Assembly: GCA_020635055.1 (NCBI GenBank)
Contig: JACKAN010000016.1
Coordinates: forward strand, 16,424 to 80,423
Direction of reading: 5' to 3'
DNA from: Pseudobdellovibrionaceae bacterium
GTDB lineage: Bacteria; Bdellovibrionota; Bdellovibrionia; Bdellovibrionales; UBA1609
Length of the DNA: 64,000 bases
Of the stretch, positions 29,422 through 38,828 are shown piece by piece. Each line of letters starts with the position of its first letter. Positions within the stretch are counted from its first letter, which is position 1. Made by a program: the position numbers and the translations under genes. The notes under the pieces are model-generated. The model did not search any database and was not told where the DNA came from. It saw only the letters and a program-made list of their open reading frames with translations.

Positions 29422-29447
29422 ATTTCTTCCTCATATCCATCTTTAGC

Positions 29448-29475
29448 CTATCGGCCAGTTAAGGACTAAAGTTTA
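29448..29475 (-). promoter_or_regulatory. Sigma-28-like promoter candidate for the PilZ gene
   Basis: On the minus strand TAAACTTT, a 12-nt spacer and GCCGATAG match the flagellar sigma consensus (TAAAGTTT-N11-GCCGATAA) at most positions. It lies 27 nt before the ATG. Confidence 0.5.
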
Positions 29476-29671
29476 CAAGTATGTTTTCGGCAAAATGCTT
29501 AAATAGTTTACACATTACATAGATCTAATTGGGAATTTGGGGTCTAGATTTGAAAGTGATTTTTTTTGTATAAGTTTTGTACAGTTCTTTTATGTATTTA
29601 AGCCTTAAATCATCTAAAATAGACTTACACCTTAATAATATCTTATATTATCTAAGATCTCGGAGAATAAA

Positions 29672-30373
29672 ATGATTCAAATAAGAAGAAGTCTGGAAAG
29701 AGGACATATTAACTTGGGCTGGCTCGATACTTACCATACATTTTCTTTTGGTAATTATTTTGATTCAAAACATATGGGCTTTCGCAACCTCAGAGTAATT
29801 AATCAAGATCGTGTAGAACCTAAAAAGGGTTTTGATACTCACCCCCACAAGAATATGGAAATTATCACTTATGTAATTCAGGGTCAGATCGAACATCAAG
29901 ACAGTTTAGGTACAAAGCAACAGATTTCAGCCGGTCAAATACAAGTGATGAGTGCGGGTTCAGGAATTCGCCATAGCGAAAACAACCCATCAGAAAGCTC
30001 AACCTTAGAACTATTGCAAATTTGGATACTACCAAATAAGGTAAATTTAAAACCACGTTACAGTGATCTTACTATACCTGAAGAAACTGTTAGAAACCAA
30101 TTGGGTTTGATCGTATCACCTGATGGTCGAAATAATTCAGCTATGATACATCAGGATGTTTTTATATTTGCTACTAAAACTAATAAAAACATAGATCTGC
30201 AACACAATATTAAAAAAGATCGCTATGCTTGGTTGCAGATTGTAAAAGGCAGATTTTTAATAAATAAACTGGAATTGGCTAAAGGAGATGGCGCAGCTGT
30301 TTCAGAAGAATCAATAATAAAAATTCAAAATTTGGATTCGGATGGTGAATTTTTACTTTTTGATCTCAATTAG
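29672..30373 (+). CDS. Pirin family protein (YhaK-like)
   Basis: A 233-residue bicupin. The N-terminal cupin has GWLDTYHTFSFGNYFD, FRNLRVINQDRV, HPHKNMEIITYVIQGQIEHQ with metal-binding His residues, and MSAGSGIRHSE; the C-terminal cupin is shorter. Family members include quercetinase-like YhaK and YhhW. CGGAG lies upstream of the ATG. The 250-nt gap before it contains the PilZ promoter and no gene. Confidence 0.88.
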   Translation: MIQIRRSLERGHINLGWLDTYHTFSFGNYFDSKHMGFRNLRVINQDRVEPKKGFDTHPHKNMEIITYVIQGQIEHQDSLGTKQQISAGQIQVMSAGSGIRHSENNPSESSTLELLQIWILPNKVNLKPRYSDLTIPEETVRNQLGLIVSPDGRNNSAMIHQDVFIFATKTNKNIDLQHNIKKDRYAWLQIVKGRFLINKLELAKGDGAAVSEESIIKIQNLDSDGEFLLFDLN

Positions 30374-30577
30374 GAATCTATTTTTTCTTGATTTTCGTTC
30401 TCTACCTATCAAATTAGACCAGCTAGATATGAGTTATTTTTTCAAATTCCTATTTACAAATTTATCTAGTTTCAATTCATGAGTGTTTAAATGAGCTCTT
30501 TTTGATATTACACACTTTTGGAACTCATTATTTGTTTTTTCTAAGAATATTATCGAATAAAAAAGGGGCGATTTATT

Positions 30578-32218
30578 ATGAAGATGTTTTTTATTATTAT
30601 AAATATTTGTTACCTTGCACCTCTTCATTTATGGGCCACTACGGCAGCTCTTATAGAAACTCCACAAGGACTTATCCAAGGAATTGATAAAGGCCAATAC
30701 ACAGTTTACAAGGGTATACCCTATGCCCTACCTCCTATAGCAGAGCTACGCTGGAAAGAACCAAAGGCCCTTCCAAAGTGGGATGGCGTTTTAAAAGCCA
30801 ATAAGTTTGGTCCCATGTGCTTACAAGCTTCCTTGATAACTGGAAGAGCCATTGGCGATGAGGATTGCCTGTACTTAAATATTTGGGTTCCCAAAGTAAG
30901 GCATTCAGAAAGTTTACCTGTGATGTTTTGGATTCATGGTGGAGCTTTTATTTTTGGTAGTGGTGAACAACCTATTGGCCCAATTACCTTCTATGATGGT
31001 GAGAAACTGGTTAAAGAGGGGAAAGTGATTCTAGTTTCACACAATTATAGACTTGGACCTTTAGGTTTTTTAGCTCATGAGGAATTAAGAAAAGAAAATC
31101 CAAATGGTTCTACTGGAAATTATGGAATTCTCGATCACATAGCTGCCCTAAAGTGGGTAAATAAAAATATCAGCGCTTTTGGTGGAAATCCCAACAATGT
31201 CACCTTATTTGGAGAGTCTGCAGGCGGAACGAGTGTCTTTGTTTTGCTTGCTTCACCCTTGGCTAAGGGTTTATTTTCTGCTGCCATTGCCCAGAGTGCC
31301 GTATTTTTTGATCATAGTCTCGAAGATGATCTTTTATTGGGTCAACGCATTACAGATCACTATGGATTTTCCGATTATAAAAAACCCATAAATTTATTGC
31401 GTTCTCTGCCTGGTGACAAAATCATCTCTGATTTCCCACTGGAATTGATAAGCGCTGATGAAGACAAAATTGTAAGATATGGGCATTCTATTGATGGCTA
31501 TGTACTCAATGATTCGGTAATGAATGTTATCCTCAGTGGGAAGCAGCAAAAGGTTCCATTAATGATTGGCTCAAACGCCAACGAAATATTAACTATCGAA
31601 CCTATGTTCTTGAGGGGGATGAAAAAAATTTCGGATTTGACATATCAAAACATGGTCAAAAATTTTTTTAAAACTTCTGACCCATCAAAAATACTTGAAG
31701 TTTATAATAAACATAAATTTGGTTCTAATTTTAAAGCACTTAAGGTTTTACTAGAAGACAGCTTATTTCATGCTCCCGTGCATATGGTATCTAAGGCCAT
31801 GGAAGATCAAAATCCAGGCACTGTATTTACTTACCATTATGCAAAAAGTGTATTGGGTTTAAAAGCCGGTCACGGCGCTGAATTATTTCATTTATTTGGA
31901 AAGGAAAATTTGTTGTCTCTGCTGACTTTCCCTAACAACCCTTTTGGTTTTTTAACCCCTTCAGAAAAGGCTTTTTCTAGAATGTTTCGCCGTTATTGGA
32001 CTCAATTTGCACATGAACAAGATCCTAACTCTTTACAAAACCCCTATTGGCCAACATATGACTCGGGATTAGTGTTAAACATTAAAAAAGATCCTGAAAT
32101 TGTGTCTGTTGAACATTTAGACCCATTTCATAGGTTGCAATTCGTAGAACAAGTCTTACTTTCAAAAATTCATCAAGAAAACAGAACTTGCGATTCCATC
32201 CTCGCAAAAGCTATTTAG
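30578..32218 (+). CDS. Secreted carboxylesterase type B
   Basis: 546 residues with an N-terminal signal peptide (MKMFFIIINICYLAPLHLWA). Core motifs: YKGIPYALPPIAELRWKEP, EDCLYLNIWVP, FWIHGGAFIFGSG (oxyanion hole), the nucleophile LFGESAGGTS and the His region AGHGAELFHLFG. This is the cholinesterase-like family that hydrolyses carboxylic esters, here probably in the periplasm or outside. Single gene with its own upstream region. Confidence 0.9.
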   Translation: MKMFFIIINICYLAPLHLWATTAALIETPQGLIQGIDKGQYTVYKGIPYALPPIAELRWKEPKALPKWDGVLKANKFGPMCLQASLITGRAIGDEDCLYLNIWVPKVRHSESLPVMFWIHGGAFIFGSGEQPIGPITFYDGEKLVKEGKVILVSHNYRLGPLGFLAHEELRKENPNGSTGNYGILDHIAALKWVNKNISAFGGNPNNVTLFGESAGGTSVFVLLASPLAKGLFSAAIAQSAVFFDHSLEDDLLLGQRITDHYGFSDYKKPINLLRSLPGDKIISDFPLELISADEDKIVRYGHSIDGYVLNDSVMNVILSGKQQKVPLMIGSNANEILTIEPMFLRGMKKISDLTYQNMVKNFFKTSDPSKILEVYNKHKFGSNFKALKVLLEDSLFHAPVHMVSKAMEDQNPGTVFTYHYAKSVLGLKAGHGAELFHLFGKENLLSLLTFPNNPFGFLTPSEKAFSRMFRRYWTQFAHEQDPNSLQNPYWPTYDSGLVLNIKKDPEIVSVEHLDPFHRLQFVEQVLLSKIHQENRTCDSILAKAI

Positions 32219-32337
32219 TATAAAGTTAAAACGCGCGATTGAATGCTACAATATAGTTTTTGCAATGATCAAAATCTTCTGCCCTTCGAAACTTCCGAGC
32301 TCACCTGATATCACGATGTAATAGACATAAAATTTTT

Positions 32338-32351
32338 TGCCAATATTGGCA
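32338..32351. promoter_or_regulatory. 14-bp palindrome upstream of the toxin-antitoxin pair
   Basis: TGCCAATATTGGCA is a perfect palindrome 40 nt before the toxin start, just ahead of a possible -10 box CATAAT. It fits an operator bound by the XRE antitoxin. Confidence 0.5.
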
Positions 32352-32391
32352 TTGCCTAATTTGTCATAATGTGTTATCATAGTAAATAGCA

Positions 32392-32670
32392 ATGAATTGG
32401 GTAATTGAATATACGTCTAAGGCAAGGAAACAAATGAGTAAGCTCCCACTGGACGTAGCTGACATAGCTCTGACTTTAATAATGGACATTGAAGTTGGCG
32501 GCCCCGTCAGAGGTGATTGGCCAAATTTCTCAAAGCTTAGTAAAACAGAGTATCATTGTCATTTGAAAAAAGGAAAACCCACTTATGTTGTCTGTTGGCG
32601 ACTAGTGGATAAGAAAAATAAACGTATAGAGGTTTACTATGTCGGCACACATGAAAAAGCACCTTACTAA
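32392..32670 (+). CDS. RelE/ParE (HigB)-like toxin
   Basis: A 92-residue protein: EYTSKARKQMSKLPLDVAD, then LSKTEYHCHLKKGKPTYVVCWRL and the ending EVYYVGTHEKAPY. The strand pattern and the VYYVGTHEKAPY end are typical for RelE/ParE-superfamily toxins, which cleave mRNA at the ribosome or poison gyrase. It overlaps the antitoxin gene by 32 nt, the toxin-first order of higBA-type modules. Confidence 0.82.
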   Translation: MNWVIEYTSKARKQMSKLPLDVADIALTLIMDIEVGGPVRGDWPNFSKLSKTEYHCHLKKGKPTYVVCWRLVDKKNKRIEVYYVGTHEKAPY

Positions 32671-32998
32671 GGTATCTATTGGTAAAAAGGAATTCCAGAT
32701 TCCGAAGAAAGAAGCTCAAGCCGTGTTAGCTCTTGTCGAAAGCATTGATAGTTTAAGCAACACACCTTCTGAAGTGGTGTTTAAGGAAATTGCTAAGAAC
32801 CGACCCAAGGGTGCGGTCTACCTTAGAGGGATTCGCAGCCGTGAAGATATTAGCCAAAAGCAGCTCGAAAAAATGACAGGTATCCCATTGACCAATATTT
32901 CAAAATACGAAAGTGGTACTCGCAAAATTACAGATTCCGTGGCCAAAAAATTTGCAAAGGCTCTGGGGATAAATGCTAAACGATTATTAGAAGAATAG
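32639..32998 (+). CDS. XRE-family antitoxin
   Basis: 119 residues: an N-terminal segment (about 50 aa) that may wrap the toxin, then an HTH domain GIRSREDISQKQLEKMTGIP, LTNISKYESGTRKITDSVAK, KFAKALGINAKRLLEE. A second ATG four codons in is an alternative start. It neutralises the upstream toxin and probably represses the pair through the 32338-32351 palindrome. Confidence 0.82.
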   Translation: MSAHMKKHLTKVSIGKKEFQIPKKEAQAVLALVESIDSLSNTPSEVVFKEIAKNRPKGAVYLRGIRSREDISQKQLEKMTGIPLTNISKYESGTRKITDSVAKKFAKALGINAKRLLEE

Positions 32999-33068
32999 AA
33001 ATCTATTAGATACTGCCTCTGCAAAGTGAGCGGCTTGGCCAAACTATAATTGCAAATAGACTGTCAAT

Positions 33069-33491
33069 TCAATCAAAAAAATCTATTTTGCCTTTATAAG
33101 GCTGCTTCTTTATATAAGCCAAACGAGTTTCCCAATCTCCAACATGAAGCTCTAATTGATTGCCACTTGGGTCCAAAAAGTAAACCGAATTACCTTCAGA
33201 AGTGTTTTGAGTCCATTCCACTAGCAAATTTTGTTTTATTAAAACTTTAACATTTTCTATAAGTGATTCGGTCGCAGTCAAAGCAATGTGCCCCTTACTC
33301 TTTGGGGCTTTAAAGGCCCCGTCTAGAGACAAACAAAACCACAGGTTGCCAGCAAGAAAGTAAGCTCCCCTCTCCCATCTAAATAGTGGTTTGAAACCTA
33401 AAATTTCTCTGTAAAAATTAAATGATTCATCTATGTCATGAACCAAAAGGGAGCCAATTGGCATGGGATGAGTGTCTACAGATCTGTTCAT
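33069..33491 (-). CDS. FosA-like glyoxalase/bleomycin-resistance fold protein
   Basis: 140 residues in a vicinal-oxygen-chelate fold. Resemblance to fosfomycin-glutathione transferase FosA is visible along the whole length: NFYREILGFKPLFRWERGAY, GNLWFCLSLD, GHIALTA, WTQNTSEGNSVYFLDPSGNQ, LELHVGDWETRL and a C-terminal PYKGKIDFFD. From remembered FosA numbering, His64, Glu110, Tyr100 and Arg119 equivalents are present, but the first metal ligand (His7) aligns with Ile in PIGSLLVHD. Fosfomycin resistance is therefore doubtful. The start overlaps the stop of the barrel gene (ATGA). Confidence 0.75.
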   Translation of the reverse strand: MNRSVDTHPMPIGSLLVHDIDESFNFYREILGFKPLFRWERGAYFLAGNLWFCLSLDGAFKAPKSKGHIALTATESLIENVKVLIKQNLLVEWTQNTSEGNSVYFLDPSGNQLELHVGDWETRLAYIKKQPYKGKIDFFD

Positions 33492-34288
33492 CAAAATCTA
33501 AATGAAGCCTCAAATCCTACAAAATCATAATCAGTAAAAAGTGGCATATTGGTTCTAGAGTAATCGGAAGGTGGTCTCATATAGCTGTCAGTTAACACCT
33601 TGTTTGACGCAAATAGAGTAATTGACTCTTGTCTTCCCTGGAGAGGGTAATAAGACGCCCCAACTCTATAAAAATAAAACTCATCGTCTTCCATGCTGTT
33701 AAAGTTAAATGTACCGACCTCATTATTGGAATGAAGCTCAAAACTATCATTTATTTTGTAAGTTAAATTCAAAGACAATGAATACACTGTAACATCGTCA
33801 TCGAAAGCGAAAATATTACCAGCATTTGTATACCTCTTATCGTACTGGTCATATGAGATATACATTTGCTCAATGATGCCAACGAACTCATCTCCAAATC
33901 CATTCTCGTATTTACGTGCTTGAAGTCTGGAGTTTATCCTAAGACTAGTAGTTTCGTGATCCGTAGCGAAAGCAACCAACCCTCCCCATTCGTCATTCCT
34001 GGTGCCGACATCAATTAAATACTTAACCCCTTTAAAAAGTTCATAGTCAGAAGTCATGTAATAGAGAGGCTTTCTTTGTCCTCTAAAATCGAGTCTATCG
34101 GCATTGTCGGATGACCAGAAAATCCCTCCAAAACCAAACAAACCTCCAAAATGTTTAGTCTCTATATTGATTAGGTCATCATCAAGAACAAGTCCCCCTG
34201 TTCCCTCTCCCATGAGCTTGATATAATGCCCACCACTACTCCACTTGAACCAAACTCCAGCAAATTCCTTTTGCTCAATAAACAAACC

Positions 34289-35773
34289 GGTTCACCGTAT
34301 TACAGAAGGGTATAATTCATGCCAACAAGACCTAGGTCTTGAGTGAAGGTAAAAAGTTCCATCCATCTCGAATAAGATTTAATCGTAATAAAAACAAATT
34401 TTATAGGAGAACACGGATGGAACTTCATGATGATTTAATCTTAAAATCTTTAGGACTTCAAGGAATTAAAATTGAGTATTGGGCCACATGTGATGAGGAA
34501 TTAAAACTAGTTTTATATGCCCGTCAAAATCGTAATGAAGCAGTTTGTAATGTCTGCGCTAACAGCATTACTCATGTCCATGAGTGGAAATTAAGAAAGA
34601 TTAGAGCCGCTCCACTGGGTGCATATGAAGAGGTTTGGATTTATTTAAAGCAACTTCGAGGCAATTGTCATATTTGCGGTGATAGAGTTAGATCGTCCAA
34701 GGTAGCATTTACTCATCCTCATTTTAAAAACATGACATATAGTTTATGCGAAAAGGCAGGTCGACTTATGGAAGAGTTAACTTGTGAGGCCAGCGCTAGG
34801 ATCCTACGATTAAAATCAAAAACAATGTGGGATATAGACCAGTATCGAATGAAGCAAATGAAAAAACATTTAAATTATGCTGAAAGAGATTTGGATTTAG
34901 AAAGTATGTCAGCAGATGAGGTGCACTATAGGACTATTTTTGGGAAGAAATCGTCGGATAAAAACAAAGTGCAATTTGTTACGAATTTAGTTTGCACGAA
35001 CATCAGTAAGGTGCTGTCAAACGCAATGGGACGTAAGGGTTCAAGCCTATTGAACTGTTTAAAAGTACTGAGGCCGGAGCAACTTTTAAAGATTAAATAT
35101 TTTGCATTAGATATGCACGATGCATTTATCAAGGTTGTTGAACACGCTTGCAAGAATGCCAAGATCTGTATTGATAGGTTCCACTTAGCACAAGGTGTAA
35201 ATGATGTTTTTGACGAGGTAAGAAAAATAGAGTTTAAACTAGCGAAAGACAATGAGGATAAGTTTTTAATGGAAGTGCTTGCCCCCCATAGGAAGTATAT
35301 ATTAGTTGAGCGAGAGAAGAATTTATCAAAAAAAGATTACACAAAGCTAGAGCGATTACTGGATATAAATAAAAATATATTTAGAGCGTCAGTGTTAGTT
35401 GAATATTTCCATAAGGTTTTAGATAAGAAAAATGTAAAAGAGTTCAGGAAAAGTCTTATCCTGTGGTATCGCTTTGCAAGGGAAGCCAAATTAAAGCCAT
35501 TTTTAAAGTTTGCAAATACTTTGAGGAAATACAGACATTATATAGAAGGTTATATAATGTCGGGACTTACAACAGCCGTGTCAGAGGGACTAAATAATAA
35601 AATTAAAGTCCTCAAAAGAATGGGGTATGGATACACAAATCCAGTATCATTTATGCTCAAAATCCTACAAAGATGTGGGCTGTTAAACTCAAAATATATA
35701 GATACGTCTTCCTGGTACTGGCCACCCGAAATGAGATTGGCATCAACCACCCCCTTCTAAATAACGGAGAGGC
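34289..35773 (+). mobile_element. ISL3-family insertion sequence, copy 1
   Basis: 1485 bp, bounded by imperfect inverted ends GGTTCACCGTATTACAGAAG and (reverse) GCCTCTCCGTTATTTAGAAG. The 9-bp direct repeat AAACAAACC flanks it at 34280-34288 and 35774-35782. It carries one transposase gene. A 16-bp palindrome AAGACCTAGGTCTT lies between the left end and the gene. A second copy of the same length is at 48974-50458. Confidence 0.9.
34417..35760 (+). CDS. ISL3-family transposase
   Basis: 447 residues from the ATG at 34417, which has AGGAG upstream; a TTG-initiated longer frame is less likely. An N-terminal zinc-binding region (VCNVCANSITHVHEW, CHICGDRV) is followed by the DDE catalytic domain: SADEVHYR, FALDMHDAFIKVVEH and IDRFHLAQGVND, and the late SGLTTAVSEGLNNKIK with the catalytic Glu. 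The layout is that of ISL3 transposases. It differs from the copy at 48987 by about two residues. Confidence 0.92.
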   Translation: MELHDDLILKSLGLQGIKIEYWATCDEELKLVLYARQNRNEAVCNVCANSITHVHEWKLRKIRAAPLGAYEEVWIYLKQLRGNCHICGDRVRSSKVAFTHPHFKNMTYSLCEKAGRLMEELTCEASARILRLKSKTMWDIDQYRMKQMKKHLNYAERDLDLESMSADEVHYRTIFGKKSSDKNKVQFVTNLVCTNISKVLSNAMGRKGSSLLNCLKVLRPEQLLKIKYFALDMHDAFIKVVEHACKNAKICIDRFHLAQGVNDVFDEVRKIEFKLAKDNEDKFLMEVLAPHRKYILVEREKNLSKKDYTKLERLLDINKNIFRASVLVEYFHKVLDKKNVKEFRKSLILWYRFAREAKLKPFLKFANTLRKYRHYIEGYIMSGLTTAVSEGLNNKIKVLKRMGYGYTNPVSFMLKILQRCGLLNSKYIDTSSWYWPPEMRLASTTPF

Positions 35774-36251
35774 AAACAAACCATTACCGATGGTCTGTCT
35801 TTCGAGGTCCATAGCACGGCCTTCAAATTTGCCTCCAAGAACTTTGCCTGGCCACACTCCATACAATCCAACAAGGTGATATTGACCAGTAGGTTCAGTG
35901 TACCCCCCACTAACACTACCCGAATAAAATATCGACCTGACATTTAGAGTAAAGTATTCGTGAGGTTGAAACTCTGTTCTAGCCTGAATCCAATAGCCGA
36001 TGCCATGGTAAAAATCTTTTGTTCCCAATGTACGCAAATAAGAATGACCATCAACTGATGCTCTAAACCATGCAGCTTTTGGGATTAACCTGTCATCCTG
36101 ATTTTCTATTTCCTCCAACAGGTGATTATTTCGAAGCGCTGAGGGGTATTCAGCCATTGATTTCCAAGAGTAGAATATAAATGGAAATAAAAAGATTCTC
36201 AATTCACCCCTCCAACCTTGACTATCTAACAGAAGACCACACCTTATTGCG

Positions 36252-36497
36252 ATGACCTGGGAAAAGGTAGTTTTATACGGCATTTTACTAATAGCAGCAT
36301 GGCGAGGTCTTCACTACCTATTCTTGTGGATGGAGACAAGGGGCTGGATTTACTACAAAACAAGGCCAAGCAGTTCTGGTTTAGGTAATGCCTTGCAAGA
36401 ACTAAATTCTTTTATGAATCCAGCCGTTAAAGAGGTTTTGGAGCGAAAATTTGAAGAACAAAACGAGGACGAACAAAGGGATGGGATAATAATGTGA
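36252..36497 (+). CDS. Small single-pass membrane protein
   Basis: 81 residues: WEKVVLYGILLIAAWRGLHY is a likely membrane anchor, followed by a charged cytoplasmic or periplasmic tail. It is divergent from the split barrel gene with about 50 nt between starts. No good Shine-Dalgarno and no recognised family, so the call is cautious. Confidence 0.4.
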   Translation: MTWEKVVLYGILLIAAWRGLHYLFLWMETRGWIYYKTRPSSSGLGNALQELNSFMNPAVKEVLERKFEEQNEDEQRDGIIM

Positions 36498-36504
36498 ATC
36501 AATT

Positions 36505-36981
36505 TTATTCCCAAGCCTTATGCTCTTCAAAAAGGTCATAGATAATAATTAATTGCTCCAATTGAAAAGTCGCCCTGAACAACTCACCAAATTGTTTTCT
36601 TGGGCTAAACTCAACGATACTTCCAACAATCGCATTGTCAGACATAAACTCATGAGCCATATAATTCCTATATTCCAACAAGCTTTCAAGTAATGATAAG
36701 AAATCTTTTCTTAAGCCTTTCTCACAAAGTTTATTTTTAACTTGCCCCAAAGTCCACTTCTCCATGCTTTCCAGTGGAACTGAGTACAACCGAAAAAGTA
36801 GACCTTTCAGACCAAACTCAAGTATCTGAATCTTTCCCATGAACACAGCATAACTCTCCAAAAGACTATATTCTTTGTATCGATCCAGTTGCTTCCAAAT
36901 ATCTTTCTCAAACTCTTCTTTAGAGATCAAATCTGATATTTGCTTTAACTTTTCGTAACTACTTTCTTCTCGATCTGCCAT
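36505..36981 (-). CDS. HEPN-like helical protein
   Basis: 158 residues, entirely helical by composition. Near residue 112 the sequence LLEYRNYMAHEFMSD has the R-x4-H motif of HEPN domains (RNYMAH), preceded by long helices. HEPN proteins are often RNases in toxin or defence systems, but others are inert. An IS256 element is inserted 12 nt upstream of its start, so the native promoter has been displaced and no partner gene (such as a MNT-like antitoxin) is visible. Confidence 0.5.
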   Translation of the reverse strand: MADREESSYEKLKQISDLISKEEFEKDIWKQLDRYKEYSLLESYAVFMGKIQILEFGLKGLLFRLYSVPLESMEKWTLGQVKNKLCEKGLRKDFLSLLESLLEYRNYMAHEFMSDNAIVGSIVEFSPRKQFGELFRATFQLEQLIIIYDLFEEHKAWE

Positions 36982-36993
36982 CTTCGATTTTAC

Positions 36994-38355
36994 GGTAGCG
37001 TAAAATTTTTTGTGTCCGCTATGTTTAATGTATAAGATTTTCTAATGTATCCTCTACTTTGTTAAGTACCTGTTTTTGTTCCCTCCTACCTTTTAAGTTA
37101 TTTAACTTTGGTGAGTCAACTGGTGTTGTTCTCCAATTATACTCTAGTCTCATTGCAGTAAATGCTAATACTACATTTAATGTTGACTGGCCCAAGCCCT
37201 CCATTGATTTTGTTCTTCTTTTAAGTTCCTTATTTATTCTCTCAATTGGATTTGTAGTCTTTAAGGTTCGCCAAAACTTTTCTTCAAATCTATAGTGCAC
37301 TAAAAGTGATTCTAAATCTTTTTCTATACACTTTACTGCTCGATCTGCATCTTTATTCAAATGTTGTTTTAAGTTGTTAAAAGCTACTCGTGCTGATGAT
37401 TCGCTATTTGCATACATCACTTGACTTAATTGTTCGTCAAAAGCCAATGATAATTTTTTTGATACTTTTTGTAAGGCATTCTTTTTAGCATGCACCCAAC
37501 AACGGGCAGTCACTGCTTTGGTAAAGTACTCCTTAAACTTTTTCTCTAACCCAGGCAGACCATCCATTACTCCTATTTGAACTTTGTTAGTGTTTAACCC
37601 ACGTTGTATTAAACTAGTAAAAACAGCCTCCCATGAATCTGCACTGTCTTTCTGACCTGGCTCCATTGCCAGTATACTAAAGGAATTCCTGTTATTTATA
37701 CCTAGAACAACAAGAGTTGGTTCTTTCTCAGTTGAACCACGTCTTTGAACTTTAAAATTTGTACCGTCAATAAATAAAGCCCAATAATCTTCATCAAGTG
37801 GACGTTCCAGCCACTCTAATGCTTTTGGCTCCAATGTGGCTAATGAGTTGTGGACTGTTTGTGGCGATACTTGTACGCCTAATATTCTTTTTGATATTAG
37901 GGACAATGTTCTGTTGGATATGCCAGACAAGTGAAGAGCGGCCAGATCTTGTTTTAAACGGCTATCCAATCGTTCATTTTCAGGAACAATCACACTTTTA
38001 AACTTACTGTGACGATCTTTAGGTACGCGTAAACGTAGTTGACCAATACCCTTTAAAACAAATTCTCTTTCGTAATAACCATTTCTTTTATTACTTTTTT
38101 GTTCTGGCTGACCCAAGAAAAATTCCATCTCAGCATTTAAAAGTTTATTCAAAGAATCTGATACTGATTTTGAAACTTCATTGGTTAATTCTTCAAAAGC
38201 TTTTATTTTATTTCTTTTAAATTTATCTATTGCTTTTACAATTTCTGGTACACTTATTTCTACTTTTATTAAACTCATTGATAGTGTCATATTATATGTT
38301 CTCCATTTAGTCCTATAAGTTATTCTTATGGAGACACAATTTTTTTTACGCTACC
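36994..38355 (-). mobile_element. IS256-family insertion sequence, intact copy
   Basis: 1362 bp with inverted ends GGTAGCGTAAAA(A)...GTGTC and an 8-bp target duplication GATTTTAC at 36986-36993 and 38356-38363. It carries one full transposase. A truncated second copy lies at 47444-47677. Confidence 0.93.
37025..38290 (-). CDS. IS256-family (mutator-type) transposase
   Basis: 421 residues. Features: N-terminal KRNGYYEREFVLKGIGQLRL, LRVPKDRHSKF, catalytic Asp in WALFIDGTNFKV, second Asp in IGVMDGLPGLEKKF, CWVHAKKNAL and the late TTNPIERINKELKRRTK with the catalytic Glu. This is complete and probably active. Confidence 0.95.
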   Translation of the reverse strand: MTLSMSLIKVEISVPEIVKAIDKFKRNKIKAFEELTNEVSKSVSDSLNKLLNAEMEFFLGQPEQKSNKRNGYYEREFVLKGIGQLRLRVPKDRHSKFKSVIVPENERLDSRLKQDLAALHLSGISNRTLSLISKRILGVQVSPQTVHNSLATLEPKALEWLERPLDEDYWALFIDGTNFKVQRRGSTEKEPTLVVLGINNRNSFSILAMEPGQKDSADSWEAVFTSLIQRGLNTNKVQIGVMDGLPGLEKKFKEYFTKAVTARCWVHAKKNALQKVSKKLSLAFDEQLSQVMYANSESSARVAFNNLKQHLNKDADRAVKCIEKDLESLLVHYRFEEKFWRTLKTTNPIERINKELKRRTKSMEGLGQSTLNVVLAFTAMRLEYNWRTTPVDSPKLNNLKGRREQKQVLNKVEDTLENLIH

Positions 38356-38363
38356 GATTTTAC

Positions 38364-38828
38364 CCTCAGCTACAAGCCCCTCCCTCCAGGAGAGGGACTC
38401 TTAGTGTTTATACAGACTCTAATCCATTCGACTTTTTTGCTTCTTTTAGCTTCCTCTTCTCTTGGAAAAACAAGGCAACAATTTCGAGGGGACGCACCCC
38501 ATTCTTCCGTTTAGGAAGCATATAATCGTCAATAGAACCCAATATAGTTGGTCTTAATATCTCTTATAATCTGATTTTTATCCACTTTTTCATAACCGAC
38601 TGTTAAGTGCTTCGCCTGATCTCTTACAAGCTTTCCGATTTCAGTAATCTTAAGTCGTCGATCATTGATTTCAATAATCCTATTGTAAAGGGCCTTGATA
38701 ACAGTAAAGGCAATCAGATCAAGCGCCACTAATGGTATTATAGAGAACGCCTTTCCTTTGATGAGATCATCAATTTTATACTTTAGTGGGTCCTGAGTAT
38801 AAAAATTGAGGTAGCATTGAGGTAAGAA
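38364..38828 (-). other. Gene-poor region with short open frames
   Basis: No complete gene is supported. A frame at 38529-38729 (GTG start, minus strand) reads ALDLIAFTVIKALYNRIIEI and is open upstream without a start codon as far as about 38820, so it looks like the tail of a lost gene. In the next frame a 37-codon run begins MLPKRKNGVRPLEIVALFFQ. Their position directly behind a tRNA gene would fit debris of an integrated element. Confidence 0.35.

Larger units (their letters stand above)
33491..36202 (-). pseudogene. Outer-membrane barrel protein split by an ISL3 element
   Basis: The N-terminal part (35774-36202) starts at a TTG with GGAGG upstream, has a hydrophobic leader LRIFLFPFIFYS and reads to LERQTIGNGLF. 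The C-terminal part (33491-34288) resumes FIEQKEFAGVWFKWSSGGHY and ends in FEASFRF, an aromatic outer-membrane terminus. Removing the element and one 9-bp duplication rejoins the frame (about 405 aa). Repeated amphipathic strands with aromatic girdles fit a porin-like barrel; the substrate is unknown. Only a truncated N-terminal product could be made now. Confidence 0.75.

Noticed and set aside
32392..33491. Toxin-antitoxin pair plus FosA-like gene as one resistance operon
   Set aside because: They are on opposite strands and the FosA-like gene is coupled to the barrel gene instead.
34289..35773. ISL3 element carrying a passenger gene
   Set aside because: The transposase fills the element; the antisense frames inside are shadows and recur identically in copy 2.
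38328..38525. A 65-codon plus-strand frame starting in the IS256 terminal repeat
   Set aside because: No ribosome binding site, composition unlike a protein, and it starts inside the element end.
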